Assembly (NCBI GenBank): GCA_036374995.1
Contig: DASUSS010000093.1
Span: forward strand, 85,100 to 149,099
DNA from: SH-MAG3 sp036374995
GTDB taxonomy: Bacteria; Gemmatimonadota; Gemmatimonadetes; Longimicrobiales; RSA9
Direction of reading: 5' to 3'
DNA length: 64,000 bases
The notes under the pieces are model-generated. The model did not search any database. It was not told where the DNA came from and saw only the letters and a list, made by a program, of their open reading frames with translations. Positions 8,263-17,167 of the stretch are shown in pieces. The position numbers and the translations under genes are program-made. The first letter of the stretch is position 1. The number at the start of each line of letters is the position of its first letter.

Positions 8263-9611
8263 TCGGGGCGCGGCACACGGCCATGCTCGCAGCGCTGCTG
8301 GCCGGCGCGCTGCCCGCGTCGGCCCAGCAGGCGCCCACGGTGCTGACGCTCGACGAGGCGCTGCGCATCGCGCGCGGTGCCAATCCGGAGTTCCTGCGGA
8401 GTGCCAACGATCTGGATGTGGCCGGGAGCGCCGTCCGCTCCGCGTGGGGTGCGTTCCTGCCGAACCTGAGCACGTCGATGAGCTTCAGCGGTTCGCGCTC
8501 GACGACGCTCGTCGGTACGGATCCCTTCGGTGACCCGTTGCCGTCGCCGCAGCCGGTGACATCGAAGCGGAGCTCGGCCAGCCAGGGCGTGAGCACGTCG
8601 CTGACCCTGTTCGATGGCGGCGCGACATTGCGGAACCTCCAGGCCCGGCGTGCGGCGTTCGCCGGCGTGGATGCCCTGATCCGGGTGCAGGCCGTCCAGC
8701 TGGAGGCGCGCGTGGCGCGCGAGTACTTCCAGGCCGTGCGCGCGCTGCGCACGATCGCGCTCGAGCAGACGCTGCTCGCCTCGGCGCGCGAGCGGCTCGA
8801 CCGGACGGAGGCGCTGCTTCGACTGGCCGCGCGCAATCGGGAGGACGTGCTCGGGGCGCGTGCCGACGTGGCGCAGGCGGAGCAGAACATGGAACGGGCG
8901 CGCGGCGAGGCCGACAAGGCGCGGCTCACGCTCGCCGCGACGCTCGGGATGGATCCCACGACGAGCATCACGGTCGACACCGTGCTGCCGGCCGTGTTCG
9001 ATCCGGCGGAGCTGGATGTCGAGGCGCTGGTCGCGAACGCGCTCGCGAGCAGTCCCATCGTCCGGCAGCGCGACGCGGCACTGCGGTCCGCGAAGTACGG
9101 CGCGTCGGCTGCGCGCGGCCGGCGGCTGCCGAGCATCCGGGCGAGCGCAGGCTACAACCGCGGCGTATCGGCGACCGGCTATGAGGCGTTCGGCGATCTC
9201 AATCCCGACAAGAACTACGGCTTCAGCTTCGGCCTGAGCTTCGACCTTCCGCTGTTCAGCCGGTTCCAGACATCGGATGCGATCGAGCAGGCGGACGCTG
9301 CGGCTGCGGATGCGCAGCACGAGCTGCGCAGCGCGCAGCTCGCGGTGGAGCGGGACGTGCGCGCGGCCGTGATCGACCTGGAGAACGCGCACCGGACGCT
9401 GCTCCTCGCCCAGGAACAGGTCGAGTACAACCGCGAGCGGCAGCAGCTGGCACAGGACCGCTATTCGCTCGGCGGCTCGGACTTCATCACGCTCCAGAAC
9501 GTGATCGACCGGACCGCGGAATCGGAGCGCCAGGCGGTCGAGGCGCTGTTCGGCTTCATCAACGCCCGCATCGTCCTGGAGGAGAAGCTCGGCCACCGAC
9601 TGGAGCGCTGA
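8259..9611 (+). CDS. TolC family outer-membrane efflux channel
   Basis: The 450-residue protein starts at 8259, overlapping the adaptor stop by four bases. A signal peptide (AMLAALLAGALPASAQQ) is followed by the OEP repeat pattern LTLDEALRIARGANPEF near residue 27. Long amphipathic helices follow (VQLEARVAREYFQAVRALRT). The second repeat has YGFSFGLSFDLPLF, then helical hairpins ending in ARIVLEEKLGHRLER. This is the trimeric outer-membrane exit duct for the pumps encoded downstream. Length and repeat architecture are normal for the family. Confidence 0.92.
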   Translation: MIGARHTAMLAALLAGALPASAQQAPTVLTLDEALRIARGANPEFLRSANDLDVAGSAVRSAWGAFLPNLSTSMSFSGSRSTTLVGTDPFGDPLPSPQPVTSKRSSASQGVSTSLTLFDGGATLRNLQARRAAFAGVDALIRVQAVQLEARVAREYFQAVRALRTIALEQTLLASARERLDRTEALLRLAARNREDVLGARADVAQAEQNMERARGEADKARLTLAATLGMDPTTSITVDTVLPAVFDPAELDVEALVANALASSPIVRQRDAALRSAKYGASAARGRRLPSIRASAGYNRGVSATGYEAFGDLNPDKNYGFSFGLSFDLPLFSRFQTSDAIEQADAAAADAQHELRSAQLAVERDVRAAVIDLENAHRTLLLAQEQVEYNRERQQLAQDRYSLGGSDFITLQNVIDRTAESERQAVEALFGFINARIVLEEKLGHRLER

Positions 9612-9614
9612 GCC

Positions 9615-12600
9615 ATGTCGCTGCCCGGGCTGTCGATCAGCCGGCCGGTCGCCGTGGCGATGTTCTTCATCGCCGTCGTCTTCCTCGGCGTCATCTCGTT
9701 CACGCGCCTGCCCGTCGATCTCCTGCCGGACATCGCGTACCCCAGGCTGGTCATCTATACGGGCAATCCTGACACGGGTCCCGCCGAGATCGAGCGGTTC
9801 ATCACCGAGCCGATCGAGGCGGCCGTCAGCCGCGTCCCCGGCGTGGAGCATGTCGAGAGCGTGAGCCGCGAGGGCGTCTCCATGGTCGTGCTGCGCTTCG
9901 CGTGGGGCACGGACATGGACTTCGCCGCACTGAACGTGCGCGAGAACCTCGACGGGCTGCGCGGCTCGCTGCCCGAGCGCGCCGAGCGGCCGGTCGTGCT
10001 GCGAACGGATCCGCGCAGCGAGCCGATCATGTCGATCAGCGCGGCTGCCGAGATGGACCTGTGGTCGCTGAAGGATCTCACGGAGACCGTCTTCCGGCGG
10101 CGGCTCGAGCAGATCGATGGAGTGGCGGAGGCGGCGATCACGGGCGGCCTCGAGCGCGAGATCCACGTGGATGTCGATCCGACGCTGCTCCAGAGCTACG
10201 GCGTGACGATCGACCAGATCGCGACGGCACTGGCCGCCGCGAACACGAGCGCGCAGAGCGGCACGATTCGCCAGGGCCGGTTCCGCTACGCGCTGCGCAC
10301 GCTGGGCGAGCTGCAGACCGTCGAGCAGATCGGCGGCATTGTGATCACGCAGCAGAACGCCGAGGGTGGGCCCGGCGGCCGCATCCTGCTGCGCGACCTG
10401 GCCACGATCGAGGACGGCTTCCGCGAGCGGGAGTCGATGGCGCGCTACAACGGCCGTGAGGCGATCGGCCTGCTCGTCTTCAAGGAGTCCGGCGCGAACA
10501 CGGTGCGCGTGGCCGAGCGCGTCGAGGAAGTCCTCGCCGAGCTGCGCGAGGAGTACCCGCTCGTCACGGCCGACATCGCGATGAGCCAGGCCGGCTTCGT
10601 TTCCAGCGCGATCGCCAACCTGATCCAGGAGATGATCCTCGGCGCAGTCCTCGCCTTCCTGGTGCTGATGGTGTTCCTGCGCGATCCCCGCTACCCGATC
10701 GCGATCTCGCTGGCAATCCCGATCTCCGTCATCGCGACGTTCGGCCTGTTCCACCTCTCCGGAGTGTCGATCAACATCATGAGCCTGGGCGGGCTCGCGC
10801 TCGGCATCGGCATGCTCGTGGACAACTCGATCGTCGTCATCGAGAACGTGTTCCGGCACCGCGAGAAGGGGCTCGGCGCCGCGGCGGCGGCGGCGCTCGG
10901 CACGAAGGAGGTGCAGCGCGCCATCACGGCTTCCACACTGACGACGATCGCCGTGTTCGGGCCGATCATCTACGTCGAGGGCGTGGCCGGCGAGATGTTC
11001 GCCTCGCTCTCCTTTGCCGTCGCCTTCTCGCTGCTCGCGAGCCTCGCGGTCGCGGTCACGCTGCTGCCTACCATGGCCGCGCGCTGGACCGGCCCCGTGA
11101 ACCCATCCGGTGGCTGGTTCACCGTCCCGTTCCGCCGGCCGCTCGACGCGTTCGACCGCTTCTGGGACCGCGCCGCGGACACCTACCAGGGATCGCTCGA
11201 CGCCGCGCTGCGTCACCGCACCCGTGTCCTCGCCGCATCCGTGCTGCTGCTCGCGCTCGCGATTCCGATCGCGCTCACGCTGCCGCGCAGCGTGCTGCCG
11301 GACGTGGACCAGGGCGAGTTCCGTGCGCGACTCGAGCTGCCGCGCGGCACGCCGCTCGAGCGGACGGCGCAGATCGCCACCCGCCTCGAGCAGCTCATCC
11401 GCGAGGACGATGCGGTGGACGCCGTCTTCTCCCGCATCGGCAGACAGGCCGCCGTGGTCGGCATGGACGAGGAGAACAGCGGCCTGAACACGGCACTGCT
11501 GGAGGTACGGCTGCACGAGGGCGAGCGCACGTCCGACGTGCTGGCCCGGTTACGGCCGAAGCTCGCCGGTCTGCCATCGGGCAGCATCGCGCTCGAGACG
11601 GGACAGGCGACGGCTCTGGGCCGGCTGCTCGGCGCGGGCGAGGCTGACCTGGCGGTGCGGATCCGCGGCGAAGACACCGACTCCGCGATGGCGTACGCCG
11701 CGCTCGTCGCGGAACGGATGCGCGACGTCCCGGAGGTCACGAACGTGCACGTCGGCGTGGAGCTCGGTCAGCCGGAGTTCATCGTGGAGATCGACCGCGA
11801 GCGCGCGGCCGCGTTCGGGATCAACCCGACGGAGATCGTGACCGTGATCGAGAACGCGATGCGCGGCAGAGCGGCCGCCAATCCGTTCGTCGCGTTCGAC
11901 CGGAAGATCCCGATCATCGTTCGGCTGCCGGACGAGGAGCGGCGATCGCTCCAGACGCTGGACTTCCTGACCGTCCGTGGCGTGCCGGTGCGCGAGCTGA
12001 TCCGCATTCGTGAATCCGTCGGCCCCGTCGAGATCCCGCGGCTCGATCAGAGCCGTGTGATTCCCGTCTATGCCGACGCTGCGGGCCGGGATGTGGACGC
12101 CGCCGTCGGCGCCGTCGAGGCGACGCTCGCGCCGACCCCGCCGACTCCGCCCATGCGCTTCGAGATCGGCGGCGAGAACGAGGAGATGCGTCGCAGCTTC
12201 CGCGAGCTCACGTTCGCGTTCCTGCTGGCCCTGCTGCTCGTCTACATGATCCTGGCCGCCGAGTTCGAGTCCCTCGTCCAGCCGTTCACGGTCCTGCTCA
12301 GCGTGCCGCTCGGTCTCATCGGCGCCATCCTCGCGCTCTGGCTGTTCGGCGCCGGCATCAATACGGTCTCGCTCATCGGCATCGTCATTCTCGTCGGCAT
12401 CGTCGACAACAACGCCGTAGTCATGATCGACTTCATCAACCATGCCCGCAGCGAGGGGGCGTCGGTCCACGATGCCATCCTCGAGGCCGGACGCGCGCGG
12501 CTCCGGCCCATCATCATGACCACGATCACCACGATGCTCGCGATCATGCCCATGATGCTCGGGCTCGGTGCCGGCGCGGGACTCCAGGCGCCGCTCGCGA

Positions 12601-12797
12601 TCGCCGTCTTCGGCGGCCTGTTCACGGCGACCGCACTCACCCTCCTCGTGATTCCGGTCGTCTACGAGAGTATCGCGACGGCGCAGGCCCGGCTGGCCCG
12701 CCGGCGTGTGCCCGTTCACCATACCGGCGCGCAGCGTCCCGCGGCCGGACCGGCGCTCGAGCACGAGGCCGCAGGCGGACGCGCGGGGGCCGACTGA
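9615..12797 (+). CDS. RND family efflux transporter permease, first copy
   Basis: The 1060-residue protein has the full RND layout: TM1 at residues 10-30, a large periplasmic porter domain, TM2-6, a second periplasmic loop, and TM8-12. TM4 carries GIGMLVDNSIVVIENVF, where the proton-relay pair is Asp-Asn rather than the Asp-Asp of AcrB. The C-terminal half has LLVYMILAAEFESLVQPF and GIVDNNAVVMIDFINHA. It is an inner-membrane proton-driven exporter of the HAE1/AcrB-like superfamily, of the type common outside Proteobacteria. It starts three bases after tolC and overlaps the second pump by one base (TGATG). The last 35 residues are cytoplasmic and Arg/Ala-rich. The substrate is unknown. Confidence 0.92.
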   Translation: MSLPGLSISRPVAVAMFFIAVVFLGVISFTRLPVDLLPDIAYPRLVIYTGNPDTGPAEIERFITEPIEAAVSRVPGVEHVESVSREGVSMVVLRFAWGTDMDFAALNVRENLDGLRGSLPERAERPVVLRTDPRSEPIMSISAAAEMDLWSLKDLTETVFRRRLEQIDGVAEAAITGGLEREIHVDVDPTLLQSYGVTIDQIATALAAANTSAQSGTIRQGRFRYALRTLGELQTVEQIGGIVITQQNAEGGPGGRILLRDLATIEDGFRERESMARYNGREAIGLLVFKESGANTVRVAERVEEVLAELREEYPLVTADIAMSQAGFVSSAIANLIQEMILGAVLAFLVLMVFLRDPRYPIAISLAIPISVIATFGLFHLSGVSINIMSLGGLALGIGMLVDNSIVVIENVFRHREKGLGAAAAAALGTKEVQRAITASTLTTIAVFGPIIYVEGVAGEMFASLSFAVAFSLLASLAVAVTLLPTMAARWTGPVNPSGGWFTVPFRRPLDAFDRFWDRAADTYQGSLDAALRHRTRVLAASVLLLALAIPIALTLPRSVLPDVDQGEFRARLELPRGTPLERTAQIATRLEQLIREDDAVDAVFSRIGRQAAVVGMDEENSGLNTALLEVRLHEGERTSDVLARLRPKLAGLPSGSIALETGQATALGRLLGAGEADLAVRIRGEDTDSAMAYAALVAERMRDVPEVTNVHVGVELGQPEFIVEIDRERAAAFGINPTEIVTVIENAMRGRAAANPFVAFDRKIPIIVRLPDEERRSLQTLDFLTVRGVPVRELIRIRESVGPVEIPRLDQSRVIPVYADAAGRDVDAAVGAVEATLAPTPPTPPMRFEIGGENEEMRRSFRELTFAFLLALLLVYMILAAEFESLVQPFTVLLSVPLGLIGAILALWLFGAGINTVSLIGIVILVGIVDNNAVVMIDFINHARSEGASVHDAILEAGRARLRPIIMTTITTMLAIMPMMLGLGAGAGLQAPLAIAVFGGLFTATALTLLVIPVVYESIATAQARLARRRVPVHHTGAQRPAAGPALEHEAAGGRAGAD

Positions 12798-15700
12798 TGA
12801 TCCGCGCGTTCATCCGCCGGCCGATCGCCGTATCGATGATCTATCTCGTCATTGCGGCGCTCGGCATCATGGCGTTCCGCAACGTGCCGATCGAGCTGCT
12901 GCCCGACACCGACCTGCCGCGCCTCCAGATCGCCGCCTCCTGGCCCGGTGCCTCGCCGGAAGTCGTGGAGGCGTTCCTGACGGCGCCGCTGGAGGCCGCG
13001 GTCCAGCAGGTGCGCGGGGTGGAACGGATCACATCGAACTCACGCGAGGGCATGATCGGCGCGAGCATCGATGTGGAGTTCGCCCGCGAGACCGACATGG
13101 ACTTCGCGCGTCTCGAGCTGTCTGAGCGCATTGCAGCGCTCGAGCCGGAGCTCCCGGTCGGGTCCACACCGCCCCGCATCACGATGTACGTCCCCGACGA
13201 ATTCGAGGAACAGCAGCGATCGGTGCTGGAGTACACGGTGACGGGCCCGTACATCCTCGAGTACCTGCGCGAGTACATCGACGACCACATCGTTCCCGAG
13301 CTGTACAACGTGGAGGGTGTCGGCCATGTGGCGGTGAGCGGCGGCCGCGCGCGCGTGCTGGAGATCGAGCTGGATGAGCGGCGGATCCAGGCGCTCGGGC
13401 TGACCGTGCAGCAGGTCGCATCCCGCGTGGCCCAGATCGAGATCATCCGGGAGGCCGGCGTCGTCGCCGTGCCCACGGGCCTGCACTACACGCTGGCCGT
13501 GCGCCAGACGGCACAGTCCGCCGCGGACATCGCGAGCCTGCCTCTGCTCACGCGCAACGGGGGTATCGTCCGCGTGCAGGATGTCGCCCGGGTCTACGAC
13601 ACGTTCGAGGAGCTGCGCCAGCACCAGCGCTTCGATGGCGATCCCGCGGTCATGATGCAGGTCTACAAGCAGGCGCGCACGAACACGGTGGCCATGGCCG
13701 ATTCGGTCCGCGCGCGGGTCGACCAGCTGGCCGGTGCGCTGCCCCCGGGCGTCCGCATCCTGCTGGACCGCGATCAGAGCGTCGAGATCCGGCGACAGCT
13801 CTCCGACCTCCGCAACCGCGCCGGCATCGCCGCCGTCATCGTCCTGCTCGTGCTGCTCGTATTCCTGCGCTCGCCCCGCGCCGCGATCATCGTCTTCGCC
13901 ACCGTCGCGTTCTCCATCCTCATCACGGTCAACGTCATCTACTTCAGCGGGCTGTCGCTGAACCTCCTGACACTGATGGGCCTCGCGATGGGATTCGGCC
14001 TGGTCGTAGACAACGCGATCGTCGTGCTCGAGAACGTCTACCGCCGCCGCAGGCTCGGCGAGCCCGCCCACCTCGCCGCGCAGCGCGGCGCCACGGAGGT
14101 CGTGCTCCCCATCCTGGCTGCCACGTTCACGACCGTCGTCGTCCTGCTGCCGTTCGTCTACCTCCAGGGTGAGCTGCGCATCTACTACGTGCCGCTCGCC
14201 ATCGTCGTCGGCCTCAGCATGCTCGCGAGCCTCTTCGTCGCGTTCACGTTCATCCCGTCGCTCGGGGCGAAGCTGCTCGGCAGCATCCGGCCCGACGTCG
14301 AGATCGACGCCGCGTCGGAACAGACCCTGCTGCTGCCCGCCGCACGCCCCTCGTTCGTCGCGCGACTCTATGGCGGGCTGATCCGCGGTACGCTCGCCTG
14401 GCCGTGGCTGACGATCGTCCTCGTGGTGCTGATGTTCGGTGGGTCCTGGTACCTGTTCGACCGATACGTGACGACCGGACGACTGTGGAGTTTCTGGGGT
14501 GGCGAGTCCTCCTACCTGTCGATCTCCATCCGGATGCCGCGCGGTGAGGAGCTGGAGCGAGTCGACGAGTTCGCCCGCTTCTTCGAGGACCGCCTCCGCG
14601 TCATGCCGGAGGTCGATCGGTTCATCACGAGCGTCAGCACGCAGAGCGCCTACATCCGCGTCTATTTCCCCGACGAGTACGAGAACACGAACATCCCGGT
14701 CGCGATCAAGGAGGAGCTGTATCAGTACTCGATCGGCTACGGTGGTGCCGAAGTGCGCGTGACGGGGTACGGCCCCTCGTTCTACGGTGGGGGCGGCTCA
14801 CCGCCGAACTACAGCATCAAGGTCCTCGGCTACAACTACGACCGGGTGCGCGAGATCGCCGATGACATCGGCCGGCGGCTGCAGGCGTACACGCGGATCC
14901 GCGACGTCGACACGAATGGCTCCGGCAGCAGGTTCGAGCGGGACAAGGCGACCGAGCTGGTTCTCGACATCGACCGCACCCGGCTCGCCATGCACGAGCT
15001 CACGGCGGAGGACGTCGTCCGTCAGGTCTCGGCGTCGGTGCGGGGGCGGACGGCCAACACCACGATCCGGGTCGCCGGCGAGGAGCGGCTCTTCGCGGTG
15101 AAGCTGGACGGCTACCGCACGATGGATGCGGCCGAGATGCAGGACCTCCAGATCCCCGCACCGGGCGGCGGCGCGGTGCGGCTCGGAGACGTCGCCACCC
15201 TGCGCGAGCGGCAGGTTCTCAACTCGGTGATCCGCGAGAACCAGCAGTACCAGCGCCTGGTCAACTACGAGTTCCGGGGTCCGCAGAAGCTGGGTGATCT
15301 CATCCGCGACCAGGTCGTCGCGTCGACCGCATTGCCGCCCGGCTACACGATCGAGAAGGGGCAGGCGTGGGCCTGGGCCGCCGAGGAGCAGCAGCAGATC
15401 TATGGTGTGCTCATCGTGTCGATCCTGCTGATCTTCATGGTCACGGCCGCCATCTTCGAGTCGCTCAGACTGCCACTGACCGTGCTGCTCACCGTACCCA
15501 TGGCCATGATCGGCGTGTTCCTGCTCTTCTTCTTCGTCGAAGGCGCGACATTCACCCGCGAAGCGTACATCGGAGTCATCATGATGGGCGGGATCGTCGT
15601 CAACAACTCGATCCTGCTCGTCGACCACGTCAATCAGCTGCGCCGCACCCACGGACTGCCGCTGCTCCAGGCCCTCGAGCGCGGCACCCTCGAGCGCGTT

Positions 15701-15943
15701 CGCCCGATCCTGATGACCAGCCTCACCACCATCTGCGGCCTGCTGCCGCTCGTCCTCTTCAGCGAGACCGCCGACCAGAACATCTGGAACGCGCTCGCCT
15801 ATGCGCTCATCGGCGGCCTCTCCAGCTCGACCGTCCTCGTGCTCACCGTGACGCCGGCGCTCTATCTGCTCTTCGAGCGCCGCGCCGAGCGTCGCCGCCC
15901 CGCCGCGCCGCCCGTGCGCGACACCCTGCCGCAGCCGGTCTGA
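12797..15943 (+). CDS. RND family efflux transporter permease, second copy
   Basis: This 1048-residue RND protein directly follows the first and is clearly divergent from it. It opens IRAFIRRPIAVSMIYLVI and has TM4 with GFGLVVDNAIVVLENVY, again Asp-Asn. The second half has FMVTAAIFESLRLPLTVL and GGIVVNNSILLVDHVNQLR, where the first position is Val-Asn-Asn. Two different pumps with one adaptor and one channel resemble MdtABC, in which MdtB and MdtC form a mixed trimer. That is a parallel, not a demonstration. A strong hairpin follows the stop. Confidence 0.92.
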   Translation: MIRAFIRRPIAVSMIYLVIAALGIMAFRNVPIELLPDTDLPRLQIAASWPGASPEVVEAFLTAPLEAAVQQVRGVERITSNSREGMIGASIDVEFARETDMDFARLELSERIAALEPELPVGSTPPRITMYVPDEFEEQQRSVLEYTVTGPYILEYLREYIDDHIVPELYNVEGVGHVAVSGGRARVLEIELDERRIQALGLTVQQVASRVAQIEIIREAGVVAVPTGLHYTLAVRQTAQSAADIASLPLLTRNGGIVRVQDVARVYDTFEELRQHQRFDGDPAVMMQVYKQARTNTVAMADSVRARVDQLAGALPPGVRILLDRDQSVEIRRQLSDLRNRAGIAAVIVLLVLLVFLRSPRAAIIVFATVAFSILITVNVIYFSGLSLNLLTLMGLAMGFGLVVDNAIVVLENVYRRRRLGEPAHLAAQRGATEVVLPILAATFTTVVVLLPFVYLQGELRIYYVPLAIVVGLSMLASLFVAFTFIPSLGAKLLGSIRPDVEIDAASEQTLLLPAARPSFVARLYGGLIRGTLAWPWLTIVLVVLMFGGSWYLFDRYVTTGRLWSFWGGESSYLSISIRMPRGEELERVDEFARFFEDRLRVMPEVDRFITSVSTQSAYIRVYFPDEYENTNIPVAIKEELYQYSIGYGGAEVRVTGYGPSFYGGGGSPPNYSIKVLGYNYDRVREIADDIGRRLQAYTRIRDVDTNGSGSRFERDKATELVLDIDRTRLAMHELTAEDVVRQVSASVRGRTANTTIRVAGEERLFAVKLDGYRTMDAAEMQDLQIPAPGGGAVRLGDVATLRERQVLNSVIRENQQYQRLVNYEFRGPQKLGDLIRDQVVASTALPPGYTIEKGQAWAWAAEEQQQIYGVLIVSILLIFMVTAAIFESLRLPLTVLLTVPMAMIGVFLLFFFVEGATFTREAYIGVIMMGGIVVNNSILLVDHVNQLRRTHGLPLLQALERGTLERVRPILMTSLTTICGLLPLVLFSETADQNIWNALAYALIGGLSSSTVLVLTVTPALYLLFERRAERRRPAAPPVRDTLPQPV

Positions 15944-15966
15944 CTCGTTCCCGGCAGACCGACCCG

Positions 15967-16007
15967 AAAAAAAAACGAGGCGCCGCGGACTCACGGTCCG
16001 CGACGCC
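15967..16007 (-). terminator. Rho-independent terminator between convergent genes
   Basis: The arms GGCGCCGCGGAC and GTCCGCGACGCC (15979-16007) form a near-perfect stem with a five-base loop. On the minus strand it is followed by nine T residues (15967-15975), so it is a classic terminator for the small zinc protein gene. For the plus-strand efflux operon it provides the stem without a U-run. Confidence 0.85.
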
Positions 16008-16030
16008 CCGCCGCCCGAGCGCTGCCTGCT

Positions 16031-16312
16031 TCAGTGCTTCAGCACATGCTGGCTCTTCAGCACCATCTCGACGTGCCGCGCATACGTGTTGCCGCGCGGC
16101 AGACCCCGCCGGCTCGCCAGTTTCGGCTCCGCGATCGCCGCATCATCCTGACGGATCAGAGCCCCCGTACCGAGGCAGTCCGGGCACGGATGCGCCTCGA
16201 GAAAACCGCCGTCACCTGTCGTTCCCGCCCAGCGGGACCACGGAATCTCCCACCGGAACGAACCCGTTATGTAGCCACAGCCCTCACAGCGGGCACACTC
16301 ATGTATTGTCAT
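16031..16312 (-). CDS. Small zinc-ribbon-like protein
   Basis: The protein has 93 residues with the start at 16312, where GGAGG lies 14 bases upstream. The longer upstream frame is translated intergenic repeat and is rejected. Two CxxC-type knuckles are visible, CARCEGCG near residue 6 and CPDCLGTG near residue 42. They resemble half of a DnaJ cysteine-rich domain and probably bind one zinc. Between them is an aromatic stretch (FRWEIPWSRW). The C-terminus is basic. I do not know a named family. It has its own strong terminator. Confidence 0.7.
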   Translation of the reverse strand: MTIHECARCEGCGYITGSFRWEIPWSRWAGTTGDGGFLEAHPCPDCLGTGALIRQDDAAIAEPKLASRRGLPRGNTYARHVEMVLKSQHVLKH

Positions 16313-16432
16313 GTCTCTATCATCCTCCGGTCTCGGCTCGGCCGGGGAAGCGACCGCGCCGGGTACTGATACCCCCGCCTGACGGCCGGGATCCTGGATA
16401 TGTGTACGTGACGGGCGGGATCCCGGTTTCAA

Positions 16433-16543
16433 TCGGGAGCGGGATCGGAATCCGCAAGCGGGATCGGGAGCGGGATCCGTAAGAGGGATCGGGAGCGGGA
16501 TCGGAAATCCGTAAGCGGGATGGGGAGTGGGATCGGGAGCGGG
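16433..16543. repeat. Direct repeats of GGGATCGGGAGCGGGATC type
   Basis: About four imperfect units of 25-33 bases are built from GGATCGGGAGCGGGATCGGA followed by a variable TCCGTAAGCG-like spacer. They lie between the SET-domain gene and the small zinc protein gene. The same core sequence recurs as an inverted repeat at 59191-59232, so it appears to belong to a dispersed intergenic repeat family. Confidence 0.7.
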
Positions 16544-16581
16544 CCGCGGATCGCCCGCGATCGGACACGCTCCCGCATACG

Positions 16582-17046
16582 TCATCGTTTCTTCGCCAGG
16601 ATCGTCCCGCGGCACTTCGCGGCGCCGCAGTTACACGGGTAGAGCCGCTTGTTGGCCGTGTTGTGCGGCTCGTCGAGGACGAAGTTGTAGTCGTACACCA
16701 GCTCCTCGCCCTTCGCGATGTCGTGCAGCGAATAGATGTAGATCCTGTCGTCCTCCTCGACCGCCTCGCAGTTGGGATCACACGAGTGGTTGATGTACTT
16801 GGCGATGCTGCCGCGCGGGCCGGCATCGATCACATCACCGCTGTCGAGACGGAAGAGGAACGTGTGATGCCGCTCGTCCTCATCGAACGGATAGCGGCGG
16901 TCCGCCTCCTCGTCGCTGATCACCTCGCCGCGATACTCGATGAGCCGCGTGCCCGCCCTGATTCTGCGGGTCGCGAACACGCCGCGCCCCTGGATCCGGG
17001 ATCGCCTCACCTCGAACGGTCGTGTCGTACGCTTCCTGGTTGCCAT
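16582..17046 (-). CDS. SET-domain protein lysine methyltransferase
   Basis: The 154-residue protein starts at 17046, giving a very basic leader (MATRKRTTRP) before the fold. It is a complete minimal SET domain with post-SET: GRGVFATRRIRAGT near residue 20, YINHSCDPNC at 85-93, GEELVYDYN at 113-121, and CNCGAAKC at 138-145 for the zinc-binding post-SET cluster. The catalytic Tyr and the NHS pseudoknot for S-adenosylmethionine are present, so it should be active on a lysine. No substrate gene is adjacent. A lysine-rich histone-like protein is encoded about 11.5 kb away, which makes it a plausible substrate by analogy with chlamydial NUE and Hc1/Hc2. Free-standing bacterial SET proteins are uncommon. 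Confidence 0.93.
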   Translation of the reverse strand: MATRKRTTRPFEVRRSRIQGRGVFATRRIRAGTRLIEYRGEVISDEEADRRYPFDEDERHHTFLFRLDSGDVIDAGPRGSIAKYINHSCDPNCEAVEEDDRIYIYSLHDIAKGEELVYDYNFVLDEPHNTANKRLYPCNCGAAKCRGTILAKKR

Positions 17047-17120
17047 GCGCCTTCGACTTCGGGTTACGGGAGCGCGCAAGATATCGCGCAGGCGGTGCCG
17101 TGCAAGTCCGCGGAACGATG

Positions 17121-17155
17121 CAGGCCCCGAACGCGCGTGGCACGTCCGGGGCCTG
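17121..17155 (-). terminator. Hairpin downstream of tRNA gene
   Basis: CAGGCCCCG and CGGGGCCTG form a perfect 9-bp stem enclosing 17 bases, between the tRNA 3' end and the SET-domain gene on the minus strand. No T-run follows, so termination efficiency is uncertain. The SET-domain gene might be partly transcribed from the tRNA promoter. Confidence 0.45.
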
Positions 17156-17167
17156 ATTCAGACAGTA

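Noticed and set aside
8187..11516. A 1109-codon open frame on the minus strand opposite tolC and the first RND gene
   Set aside because: It is the GC-driven antisense shadow of two well-recognised genes. Its translation is Arg/Gln/His-rich low complexity with no family motifs.
16313..16615. N-terminal extension of the small zinc protein rich in Pro, Asp and Arg
   Set aside because: It is the translation of the intergenic GGGATCGGGAGC repeats and overlaps the SET-domain gene. The ATG at 16312 has a good ribosome site.
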